Positions 57,749-64,000 of a DNA stretch of 64,000 bases are shown one piece after another. The stretch spans positions 620,001 to 684,000 of the forward strand of contig NZ_CBDCBD010000003.1 in assembly GCF_965214215.1 (NCBI RefSeq). The letters run 5' to 3'. The notes under the pieces were generated by a model that saw only the letters and a program-made list of their open reading frames with translations, made no database searches and was not told the origin of the DNA. Made by a program: the position numbers and the translations under genes. This stretch comes from Poriferisodalis sp965214215. GTDB lineage: Bacteria > Actinomycetota > Acidimicrobiia > Acidimicrobiales > Poriferisodalaceae. How positions within the stretch are numbered: the stretch's first letter is position 1; each line of letters starts with the position of its first letter.

Positions 57749-58900
57749 CTAGAAGGTCATTCCCGTGGTCAAGTTGCTCCAGTTGCTGCGTGACTGGGCG
57801 AGGTCGGCCGGGTCGAGGTTCACGTAGCCGGCCTCGACCACGTAGGTCTGGCCCTCGTCGCTCAGCATGAAGTCGACAAAAGCCTTGATCGCGGGGTCGG
57901 AGGCCTGCGCCGCGTCGATGTAGGTGTAGAGGAAGCGGGCGATCGGGAACTCCGCCGAAGCGATGGTCTCGGGCGTCGGGGAGACACAGCCGTCGCCGCC
58001 GTCGATCTCCACCAGCTTGACCACGTCGCGGTTCGCGTCGGCGAAGGCGAAGCCGACCCAGCCCAGGCTGTGCTCGTTGCCCGAGACGCCGTCGATGATC
58101 ACGTTGTCGTTGGCCGAGGCGTTGTAGTCGGGACGCACGGCGAAGTTCTCATCGGCATGTCCCTCTTCGACGCGGTGTTCCCAGACGTCTTCGAGCGCAA
58201 TCTCGATGAAGCTGTCGAAGGTGCCCGACTCCTCGCCGGGGGCGAAGATCTCGAGGTCGCCATCGCCGAACGGACCGGTGCCGCCCAGCTCGGCGTTCAA
58301 GGCGTTGGCGTCTGACCATTTCTGGAAGCCAATGGCCTCGTCGCCGATCAGGCTGTAGAGGTCCTCGAAGCTCAGGCAGTCGACGGTGTCGTTGGCGGCA
58401 GCGGTGATGACCGAGATGCCGTCGATGCCGACGCGCAGCTCGATGAACTTGATGCCGGCTTCGTCGAGGCACTCAGCCTCTGAGTCCTTGATCTGGCGTG
58501 AGCTGTTCCAGATCGGGACCTCGCCGGCGCAGGCGGCCTTGTGGCCGTCGCCCGAGCCAGGGCCGGCGACCGAGAACGCCACGCCTGGGTGTTCGTCGGC
58601 GAAGGCCTCAGCCACCAGGTTGGTGACGGGCTCGACCGTGGAGGAACCGGTGACGCTGATGGAGCCGCTGAGCGACATGTCATCGTCGTCGTCAGCCATC
58701 GCAGCCGTCGTCGCTGCAGCGTCGGCGGTGCCAGACGAGTCGTCGTCAGACGTTTCAGCCGTCGTCGCTGCGGCGGCGGCGGTGCCGTCGTCGGCTTCAG
58801 ACGAGTCGTCGCTGCCGCACGCAGCGGCGATCAGGGCGAACGAGGTGAGCAATGCCAAGAGCAACTTCGTGCCGCGGCGGTTGGGAGATATTTTTTGCAT
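57749..58900 (-). CDS. pstS: phosphate-binding lipoprotein PstS
   Basis: A 383-residue lipoprotein. The signal peptide ends in lipobox LIAAAC (Cys about residue 28). A linker of about 50 residues rich in Asp, Ser, Thr and Ala precedes the binding domain. The phosphate-binding loops ITVTGSSTVEPV-like (SISVTGSSTVEPV), GPGSGDGHKAAC and FAPGEESGTFDSF are present. It captures phosphate outside the membrane for PstCA. It is the first gene of pstSCAB, preceded by a PHO-box-like array. Confidence 0.95.
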   Translation of the reverse strand: MQKISPNRRGTKLLLALLTSFALIAAACGSDDSSEADDGTAAAAATTAETSDDDSSGTADAAATTAAMADDDDDMSLSGSISVTGSSTVEPVTNLVAEAFADEHPGVAFSVAGPGSGDGHKAACAGEVPIWNSSRQIKDSEAECLDEAGIKFIELRVGIDGISVITAAANDTVDCLSFEDLYSLIGDEAIGFQKWSDANALNAELGGTGPFGDGDLEIFAPGEESGTFDSFIEIALEDVWEHRVEEGHADENFAVRPDYNASANDNVIIDGVSGNEHSLGWVGFAFADANRDVVKLVEIDGGDGCVSPTPETIASAEFPIARFLYTYIDAAQASDPAIKAFVDFMLSDEGQTYVVEAGYVNLDPADLAQSRSNWSNLTTGMTF

Positions 58901-58945
58901 GGACGGGAACCTACGAAGGGCCAGTTACGTCGCCGCGGGCTCTGG

Positions 58946-58984
58946 GTGAACGGTCAGAACGGATGCCGTGAACAACTCGTGAAC
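58946..58984 (-). promoter_or_regulatory. PHO-box-like direct repeats upstream of pstS
   Basis: On the minus strand GTTCACGAGTT is followed by GTTCACGGCAT, a degenerate CCGTTCTGACC and GTTCACC, giving an 11-nt periodicity. This is the arrangement of actinobacterial PHO boxes (direct repeats of GTTCACC-like units) bound by PhoP-type response regulators. It lies 46 bp before the pstS start. Confidence 0.75.
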
Positions 58985-59002
58985 GCGACCAGTTGACGTG
59001 GC

Positions 59003-59296
59003 TTAGGAAGCTGCTTCTTCGTCCTCATCGGGCATACCGAGGTCCCAGTGCAGCTCGTAGTTCTCGCGCTCGGCGTCACGCACGACCCGCTCGCGATTGC
59101 GGCGGAATTGCGGGTCGTGAGGCGGCAGCAGCTGCAGGCGGGCGTTCGACCGGCGGCGGAATTCGTCGACGGCCGCCTCGTCGCCGTAAATGCCCTCGAT
59201 CTCCCAGTGCGGCGCGACCGGTCCCAAGTAGATGATGCGGATGCCGACCTCGGGCGGGAGCTGTTCGGCTTCGGCGTCAGTGGCGATGTCGGTCAC
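59003..59296 (-). CDS. small conserved-type acidic hypothetical protein
   Basis: A 97-residue soluble protein of unknown function (GIRIIYLGPVAPHWEIEGIY, GDEAAVDEFRRRSNARLQLL, ENYELHWDLGMPDEDEEAA). It has high GC and normal codon use. It is the first gene on this strand before the PHO box of pstS and is divergent from whiB at 59518. It could be a local regulator of the phosphate operon, but nothing in the sequence supports that beyond position. Confidence 0.65.
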   Translation of the reverse strand: MTDIATDAEAEQLPPEVGIRIIYLGPVAPHWEIEGIYGDEAAVDEFRRRSNARLQLLPPHDPQFRRNRERVVRDAERENYELHWDLGMPDEDEEAAS

Positions 59297-59517
59297 GGCA
59301 GTCCTCGATTGGGGTGGTGAAAGGGTACCGATGCGCGCCCGCTGGGGAGGCGGCAGAACCCTCAGCGACCAGCGATCGAGCGGGTCGCAACGTCGCAGCG
59401 TCTCCCGCCGCCTCCCTAGCTCGAACTCCTGTGCCTTGCGGCAGGATCCTCTTCCTGAGAATTGGATGAGAGTGCGCGACGCACGGAACCTTCTGCGCTC
59501 CTGCGGCGTTGGTTCTC

Positions 59518-59844
59518 ATGATGTTGCAGATCAATCCGGTCTATGGACCGAGCAGATGCGAACCGAACGGGCCGGGCTCGGAGAGTTTGGCTACCGAGTG
59601 GGTCACCCGCCGCAGATGTGCGGACATCGACCCCAACGTCTTCTTTCCCAATGACGGTGCCGGCGTCATCGCTGCTCAGAAGGTGTGCGCCGAATGCCCG
59701 GTGAAGGACCTCTGCGGTGAGTACGCACTCGCCAACAACATCACCCACGGCGTGTGGGGCGGGACCTCAGAACGGCAGCGGCGCCGCATCCTGCGAGATC
59801 GTCGACGTGCGAGCAAGGCCGCCCCTGCCAACTACGCCGTCTGA
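59518..59844 (+). CDS. WhiB-family iron-sulfur transcriptional regulator
   Basis: A 108-residue WhiB-like protein. The four cluster-binding cysteines are C34, C57, C60 and C66 (RRRCADID, VCAECPVKDLC), with an additional C14. The family turn GVWGGTSERQRRR and a basic DNA-contacting tail (RDRRRASK) follow. Wbl proteins act with the primary sigma factor in development and stress. An alternative start one codon later is possible. The gene is divergent from the hypothetical gene at 59003 and convergent with tatA, with a hairpin between. Confidence 0.93.
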   Translation: MMLQINPVYGPSRCEPNGPGSESLATEWVTRRRCADIDPNVFFPNDGAGVIAAQKVCAECPVKDLCGEYALANNITHGVWGGTSERQRRRILRDRRRASKAAPANYAV

Positions 59845-59862
59845 CTCAGGCGTCTGAGTCAG
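59841..59862. terminator. hairpin between whiB and tatA
   Basis: CTGACTCAG and CTGAGTCAG around GCGT form a 9-bp perfect stem that overlaps the whiB stop. A further CTGAGTCAGG copy follows at 59868, leaving only 10 bp to the convergent tatA stop. Confidence 0.55.
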
Positions 59863-59871
59863 GAGTCTGAG

Positions 59872-60066
59872 TCAGGAATCCTTGGGCTTCGACTCGCTCA
59901 ATGAGCTGTCGCCGGCCGCCCTGTCCTCGTCGTTCACGCCCTCGCGGAACTCACGCTGAGCCTGACCGAGCGAGCGCGCCAGCTTTGGCAGCTTGGCTCC
60001 TCCGAACAGCACGAGCACGATGATGAGCAGGATGAGCAGTTCGGGCGGTCCGAGTCCGATTGCCAT
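59872..60066 (-). CDS. tatA: twin-arginine translocase subunit TatA/E
   Basis: A 64-residue protein: a short N-terminus, a hydrophobic helix (PPELLILLIIVLVLFGGAK), the hinge FGG-KLP and an amphipathic helix (LPKLARSLGQAQREFREGV), followed by an acidic tail. It forms the pore part of the Tat system that exports folded proteins. No tatB or tatC gene is in the window. ATG at 60066; a GTG directly before it would add one residue. Confidence 0.92.
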   Translation of the reverse strand: MAIGLGPPELLILLIIVLVLFGGAKLPKLARSLGQAQREFREGVNDEDRAAGDSSLSESKPKDS

Positions 60067-60166
60067 CACGCCCGCGAGGGTACCAGTGCCCGATCAGACC
60101 GGTAGCCGGGCTGGATGACCCGACGGCCAGCCAGCCGCCGGCAGCGGGCCTATCAGCGACGGTCAG

Positions 60167-60474
60167 CCGATGCGAAGCGACCCGGCCGCGGGCCGATCAA
60201 CGACGGCCAGCCGATGCGAAGCGACCCGGCCGCGGGCCGATCAACGACGGCCAGCCGATGCGAAGCGACCCGGCCGCGGGCCGATCAACGACGGCCAGCC
60301 ATTGCGAAGCGACCCGGCCGCGGGCCGATCAACGACGGCCAGCCATTGCGAAGCGACCCGGCCGCGGGCCGATCAACGACGGCCAGCCATTGCGAAGCGA
60401 CCCGGCCGCGGGCCGATCAACGACGGCCAGCCATTGCGAAGCGACCCGGCCGCGGGCCGATCAGCGACGGTCAG
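60167..60474. repeat. seven tandem 44-bp repeats
   Basis: Units start CCGATGCGAAGCGACCC (later copies CCATTGCG) at 60167, 60211, 60255, 60299, 60343, 60387 and 60431 and contain CGGCCGCGGGCCGATCAACG. The array fills the gap between tatA and the second whiB gene and reaches that gene's stop codon. It is open in several plus-strand frames, but this is a by-product of composition. Confidence 0.93.
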
Positions 60475-60755
60475 CCGGCGACGGCAGCGGCGCGTCTCGT
60501 GAGAGCTCGCTGGCGGCGCACGCGGCGGCGTTCTCGCTCGCTCATGCCGCCCCATATGCCGAACTTCTCGCTGTTCTGGAGTGCGTACTCGAGGCATTCG
60601 TCGCTGACGACGCAGCCGCGGCAGACTGCCTTGGCCTCGCGGGTGCTGGCCCCGCGCTCGGGAAAGAACAGATCCGGATCCACTCCCAGGCAGTTTGCCT
60701 CGTCCCACCAGTTGCCTACCGGTACTTCGGCTGTTGCGTCGGTTACGAATGCCAT
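60471..60755 (-). CDS. WhiB-family iron-sulfur transcriptional regulator
   Basis: A 94-residue Wbl protein with cysteines C22, C45, C48 and C54 (NCLGVDPD, VCRGCVVSDEC), the turn GIWGGMSERERRRVRRQR and a basic C-terminus. It differs from the protein at 59518 and resembles the developmental WhiB/WhmD branch (NWWDEANCLGVDPDLFFP). A 16-bp palindrome lies about 100 bp upstream of its start. The stop directly abuts the 44-bp repeat array. Confidence 0.93.
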   Translation of the reverse strand: MAFVTDATAEVPVGNWWDEANCLGVDPDLFFPERGASTREAKAVCRGCVVSDECLEYALQNSEKFGIWGGMSERERRRVRRQRALTRRAAAVAG

Positions 60756-60857
60756 TGGTCCTCCACGGCTGTCTCAGCTCGTCCCGGCGGTCATGACCAT
60801 GTTTGCGGGCCGTCTTTTGGCTGTCCGCTGGCCATCCGCTGGCCGCCGAGATACCCA

Positions 60858-60873
60858 ACCTGTAATTACAGGT
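60858..60873. promoter_or_regulatory. 16-bp palindrome upstream of the second whiB
   Basis: ACCTGTAATTACAGGT is a perfect palindrome in the 182-bp gap between tadE and whiB, 103 bp before the whiB ATG. GTGTGAC occurs twice next to it (near 60873 and 60903). It is a plausible dimeric-regulator operator for whiB. Confidence 0.5.
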
Positions 60874-60937
60874 GTGTGACTTGCCATTGAACCTCATGGG
60901 TGTGACATTCGCAAGCGGCAATTTGCGACAACGCGGG

Positions 60938-61393
60938 TCATCCGACTGAACGCTCGTCAGGCATCGCCGCGGACTCGGACAAATGGACATCGCCGATCAG
61001 CGCACCGACCAGTGGAACCTCCGTTGCAGAGCGGTAACGCACGGTGACGCGCACCAGATCTCCGTCATGCCGCTCGACTTCGAGCCGGTCGGGATCAAGC
61101 GGCGCAGCGGACGCCACGGCGCTGCGGACAGCGTCCATCGACGGCTCCACCGCCGCAATGCGCGCGCCCACCCGGGCGGCGTGAGACACCAGCACCGCGT
61201 CGCGCGCGACCAGGGCCGTCTGGACGATGCACATGAGCAACAACACCAGGAACGGCATGAGCAGGGCCAGCTCAACGGTGGCCTGCCCGCGTTCATCAGC
61301 GGTGCGCTGGCACCTGATCAGGAGATGGCCTTGGTCAGGTAATTGAAGACCGCGTCGAGCAGGCGGCCGATTTTGCCAGTGCTGGTTGCCCAC
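60938..61393 (-). CDS. tadE: TadE-like pilus assembly protein
   Basis: A pseudopilin-type protein with the TadE signature: RGQATVELALLMPFLVLLLM carries the processing site and E before the hydrophobic helix, followed by VARDAVLVSHAARVGARIAA. It is expected to be processed by a prepilin peptidase and to join the Tad pilus machinery. The only standard start in frame is GTG at 61393, which would overlap the preceding pilin gene by 76 bp and add an Arg/Gln-rich leader. A non-standard start near 61318 is possible, so the N-terminus is uncertain. Confidence 0.8.
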   Translation of the reverse strand: MGNQHWQNRPPARRGLQLPDQGHLLIRCQRTADERGQATVELALLMPFLVLLLMCIVQTALVARDAVLVSHAARVGARIAAVEPSMDAVRSAVASAAPLDPDRLEVERHDGDLVRVTVRYRSATEVPLVGALIGDVHLSESAAMPDERSVG

Positions 61394-61614
61394 GCGGTGA
61401 CGGCCGCCACCAGCAGTGCGATGGCACCGGTAAGCAACGCGTACTCAGCCGTGGTTTGCCCGGCCTCGTCGGCCTCGCCGGCCTCGTTGGCTTCGTTGGC
61501 CTTGTTGGCTTTGTTGGCTGTGTTGGCCTTGTCGGCCTCACCCGCGTCAAGCCGGTGTGTGCGGCGCAACGGCGTGTGAGCGCTCCAGGGAAGGTTGGTC
61601 ATGGGTTCGGTCAT
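61318..61614 (-). CDS. DUF4244 Flp-like pilin
   Basis: A 98-residue small pilin. The N-terminal half contains repeated Ala/Asn/Lys/Glu units (ANKANKANEANEAGEADEAG, from 9-bp DNA repeats). Then follow the Flp-type processing region GQTTAEYALLTGAIALLVAA and a hydrophobic helix. DUF4244 proteins replace Flp as the major pilin in actinobacterial tad operons. ATG at 61614 has AAGGAG 5 nt upstream. Confidence 0.85.
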   Translation of the reverse strand: MTEPMTNLPWSAHTPLRRTHRLDAGEADKANTANKANKANEANEAGEADEAGQTTAEYALLTGAIALLVAAVTAWATSTGKIGRLLDAVFNYLTKAIS

Positions 61615-61680
61615 CTGGGCTCCTTGACGTTCATGTCGTGGTCGGACGGTTGGATATGGGGGGCGTGGGCGGCTACGAGC

Positions 61681-61860
61681 GAGAGCACGCAGGCCGAAGT
61701 CGCGAGCCGCTGGCACGAACGAGAGCACGCAGGCCGAAGTCGCGAGCCGCTGGCACGAACGAGAGCACGCAGGCCGAAGTCGCGAGCCGCTGGCACGAAC
61801 GAGAGCACGCAGGCCGAAGTCGCGAGCCGCTGGCACGAACGAGAGCACGCAGGCCGGCGC
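61681..61860. repeat. 40-bp tandem repeats between tadC and the pilin gene
   Basis: Four and a half units starting GAGAGCACGCAGGCCG at 61681, 61721, 61761, 61801 and 61841. They contain AAGTCGCGAGCCGCTGGCAC. They separate the pilin gene from tadC, so the pilin probably has its own promoter or is read through. Confidence 0.93.
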
Positions 61861-61894
61861 TGCGGACTGGCGGTACGGATCGGAGGGCGACATC

Positions 61895-62686
61895 TCAGCC
61901 GCCAAATGCCGCGACAAGGACCGGCACGATGGCGATGAGCCCAAGTGCGGGCAGCACGCACAGCACGAGGGGGAACAGCAGCAGCACCGGCAGACGGCGC
62001 ACCTTGCCTTCGAGACGGCGGCGGCGGTCCTCACGCAGCTCACGACCGAGACGCTCCAGCTCGGGCGCCAGCGGGATGCCGGTGCGCAATGACCCCGTGA
62101 CCGCGCCAGCGAAGGCGCGGGCGCGCGGGCCACATGTCCTGCCGAATTCCTCGAGGGCCTCATCAAGCGGGCGCTGCGGCGTGGCCAGTGCCCCCAGCAG
62201 GCGTCCGGTTCCGCTCGCCCCATCGAGATGGCTCACGGCGAGCTGCAGCGAAGCGCTGATCGACAGCCCTGACGTGAGGGCCACGTTCATCACGTCGACG
62301 ATGGTTCCGAGGTCGGCGACGACATGATCCGGACGCGGGATGTCGCCGCGGCGCGGCCACGCCACACGGCCGGCGACGGCGCGGCCGGCGACGGCAGCAC
62401 CGGTGCTGCGTGCGCTCCTGGCAGGAAACTCGACGGGCGCAAGCTGCAGCACACGGCGGCGGCCCGGATCAGGGCGGGTCACCGCACCGCCCCAGCACAC
62501 GGCCGCAGCAGCCAAGCCGCCGATGACCAACGGGTTCGACAGCACGACGCTGCCGAGTACTGGGCTTGCGGCGAGCGAACTCATCCATGCCGGACCGGCG
62601 GCCAGCGCGCTCACCCATGCTGAGCCGTCGGCGACGGAGCTCTTCCATGCTCCGTCCGCCAGCGCTGCGAACAACCCGCCCGTCAT
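61895..62686 (-). CDS. tadC: TadC-like pilus platform protein
   Basis: A 263-residue membrane protein of the type II secretion F (GspF/TadC) family. There are hydrophobic N-terminal segments, the conserved cytoplasmic region (SGLSISASLQLAVSHLDG, FGRTCGPRARAFAGAV, GIPLAPELERLGRELREDRR) and C-terminal helices (LPVLLLFPLVLCVLPALGLI). It forms the inner-membrane platform of the Tad pilus with TadB. The ATG at 62686 overlaps the tadB stop by ATGA. Confidence 0.86.
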   Translation of the reverse strand: MTGGLFAALADGAWKSSVADGSAWVSALAAGPAWMSSLAASPVLGSVVLSNPLVIGGLAAAAVCWGGAVTRPDPGRRRVLQLAPVEFPARSARSTGAAVAGRAVAGRVAWPRRGDIPRPDHVVADLGTIVDVMNVALTSGLSISASLQLAVSHLDGASGTGRLLGALATPQRPLDEALEEFGRTCGPRARAFAGAVTGSLRTGIPLAPELERLGRELREDRRRRLEGKVRRLPVLLLFPLVLCVLPALGLIAIVPVLVAAFGG

Positions 62687-63321
62687 CGCAGCGCCCGTGT
62701 CACTGCAGCGCGCATCCACGACACGCCCGCAAGTTCGAGTGCGAGCGCGGCGCCCACGCAGAACCAGCCCAACGGCGTGGAGGTGAGCACCCGTGCGGCG
62801 GCACCGCCCTCAGCCAGCAGCGCCAGCGCGATCACCCACGGCAGCGCTGCGACGACCCAGACCGACGCCCGGGCTTGCGCTGCGTGGACACGAGCCTCTG
62901 CCGCCATGTCGGCTCGCGCCCGCACGGCCACAGCCACATGATCGAAGAGCTGCGGCTGCGCGCCCACCCGTTCTGAGGCCAGCGTGACCGCCGTGGAGAG
63001 CAATGCGGCCTCCGATGTCTGCTCGCTGGCCGCCCATCGCTGCACGGCGCGGCTCAGCGTGACCCCCCGCTCGTGCTCGGCGGAGATCTGCTCCAGCGGC
63101 GCCGACATAGGCCCATCGGCGGCACTTCGCAGCGCCTGCAGCATCGTGTCGCCGCCGCTCAGCCGGCGCGACACCCCGGCGCAGTAGTCGCCGAGGTGTG
63201 CGGAGCGGGCGGCGATCGCCATCCGCTCGCGTCGCCGGTCACGTCGCACCCCAAGCCAGCGACGCGCCGCCGGCGAGGTGACGGCGCCCACGCAGGCCAG
63301 TAGCACGCTGAGTTTCAGCAC
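62683..63321 (-). CDS. tadB: TadB-like pilus platform protein
   Basis: A 212-residue GspF-type membrane protein, with a T2SSF core (GDYCAGVSRRLSGGDTMLQA, LSRAVQRWAASEQTSEAAL, LASERVGAQPQLFDHVAVAV) and two C-terminal helices (VWVVAALPWVIALALLAEG, LGWFCVGAALALELAGVSW). It overlaps the tadA stop by 7 bp and the tadC start by ATGA. It is shorter than typical TadB proteins, as usual for actinobacterial copies. Confidence 0.86.
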   Translation of the reverse strand: MLKLSVLLACVGAVTSPAARRWLGVRRDRRRERMAIAARSAHLGDYCAGVSRRLSGGDTMLQALRSAADGPMSAPLEQISAEHERGVTLSRAVQRWAASEQTSEAALLSTAVTLASERVGAQPQLFDHVAVAVRARADMAAEARVHAAQARASVWVVAALPWVIALALLAEGGAAARVLTSTPLGWFCVGAALALELAGVSWMRAAVTRALR

Positions 63322-64000
63322 CGGGCTTCAACACATTCAGCCGCTTCGGCCAGCGAACCGTCGTCGCGTACCTCATAGATGGCGGCAACGGTCCTGCGGC
63401 CGCCCACGCCGCGGCTCATGTGGACGAGGCCGTCAAGGACCGACGCGATATGGGCGCCAACATCGCCCACAGCGCCGCCGGCCCGGGCGAGCTGCTCGAA
63501 TCGCCACAGTGCATGCGCGGGATCATCGGCGTGCAGCGTCGACAACGAGCCGCGATGGCCCGTCGTCAACGCCTGCAGCAGTGCCGCCGCCTCGGGGCCC
63601 CGTACCTCGCCGACCACCAGGCGATCTGGCCGCATCCGCAGCGCCGCCGCCACCAGCTCGGCCATCGTCACCCCGCCGACCCCGTCGACGTTCGGCGGCT
63701 GGCCCTCCAGGCGGGCTGTCCCGACGCCGAGGCGGGGCAGCTCCGCGGCTTCCTCGACCACCACCAGCCGTTCCCGCTCGGCGACCCTGGCCAGCAGGCT
63801 CGCCAGCAACGACGTCTTGCCGGTGCTGGTGGGTCCGAAGACGATCACGTTGGCACGCGCAGCGATGATCTGATCGAGCTGCGCGGCGGCCCGTGGGCCG
63901 GCGAGCTCGTTGAGGCGGCGGACGTCGGCAGGAAAACGGCGCAGCGTGATGTACGGACCGTCCACCGCAACTGGCGGCACCGCAATGTGACAGCGGGTGC
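63315..64000 (-). CDS. tadA: TadA/CpaF-type pilus assembly ATPase, N-terminus outside window
   Basis: The C-terminal 228 or so residues of a type II/IV secretion ATPase. Walker A is GPTSTGKTS, the Asp-box region VVVEEAAELPRLG, Walker B-like RPDRLVVGEVRGPEAAALL, and the His-box GHRGSLSTLHADDP. It powers Tad pilus assembly at the cytoplasmic face. The reading frame runs off the window end at 64000, so the N-terminal domain is not seen. Confidence 0.93.
   Translation of the reverse strand, partial: TRCHIAVPPVAVDGPYITLRRFPADVRRLNELAGPRAAAQLDQIIAARANVIVFGPTSTGKTSLLASLLARVAERERLVVVEEAAELPRLGVGTARLEGQPPNVDGVGGVTMAELVAAALRMRPDRLVVGEVRGPEAAALLQALTTGHRGSLSTLHADDPAHALWRFEQLARAGGAVGDVGAHIASVLDGLVHMSRGVGGRRTVAAIYEVRDDGSLAEAAECVEARC

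Noticed and set aside
60167..60474. CRISPR array
   Set aside because: Uniform 44-bp units without spacers; a minisatellite.
60060..60890. Plus-strand frames through the 44-bp array as repeat proteins
   Set aside because: They are open in more than one frame because of composition and run antisense into whiB.

Overview
The window is high-GC bacterial DNA that reads as Actinomycetota. It has two WhiB-family regulators, a SenX3/RegX3-type two-component pair next to a pst phosphate operon, two DUF222/HNH endonuclease genes, a TatA, a Tad pilus operon with a DUF4244 pilin, and a large secreted protein with cell-wall-binding (CW_binding_2) repeats. CW_binding_2 proteins, solitary MreB and DUF222 genes together would fit Acidimicrobiia, but that rank is an inference. 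No rRNA, tRNA or CRISPR array was seen.

Bases 1-31,000 are an accessory region crowded with insertion sequences and toxin-antitoxin-like or defence-like modules. After the end of an ISL3 copy and the CW_binding_2 gene come an orphan DarG-type antitoxin, nested IS3 elements, an OST-HTH-like two-gene operon, and an MntA gene whose HepT partner is broken. Next are a third IS3 element sitting inside a duplicated 622-bp cassette, an inverted second copy of the nested IS3, a miniature IS256 derivative, and an intact ISL3 element with 8-bp target duplications inside a RES-domain toxin gene. The RES gene belongs to a three-gene operon with an Xre/ParS-like antitoxin domain. Further on lie a TIGR04141-like gene split by an in-frame stop, two pairs of winged-helix-like plus DUF3800/RNase H-like genes, an intact MntA-HepT pair, and a Fic protein with an N-terminal inhibitory helix. 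Several of these genes are visibly more AT-rich than the rest.

Bases 31,000-50,100 hold mostly single genes: two DUF222/HNH proteins with the same leaderless-type upstream element, a polytopic membrane protein, a PIG-L deacetylase, an HGSNAT-like acyltransferase, a PDZ-Lon-like protease, a HEAT-repeat protein, a substrate-binding lipoprotein, MreB, MoaE, an epimerase and a DUF2342-like zincin homologue. Tandem repeats are unusually common here, both in genes and between them. Two structures stand out: a chain of overlapping 41-bp mini-ORFs leading into the HEAT gene, and a family of small inverted-repeat elements bounded by CTAG, two of which supply the stop codons of flanking genes.

Bases 50,100-64,000 are core genome on the minus strand: an MFS transporter, regX3-senX3-phoU, pstBACS with an upstream PHO-box-like array, a small conserved gene, whiB, tatA, a second whiB, and the tad pilus genes tadA (cut by the window edge), tadB, tadC, DUF4244 pilin and tadE. 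The phosphate block forms a coherent sensing and uptake unit: PstSCAB imports phosphate, PhoU links transport to the kinase, and the response regulator probably acts at the PHO box ahead of pstS.
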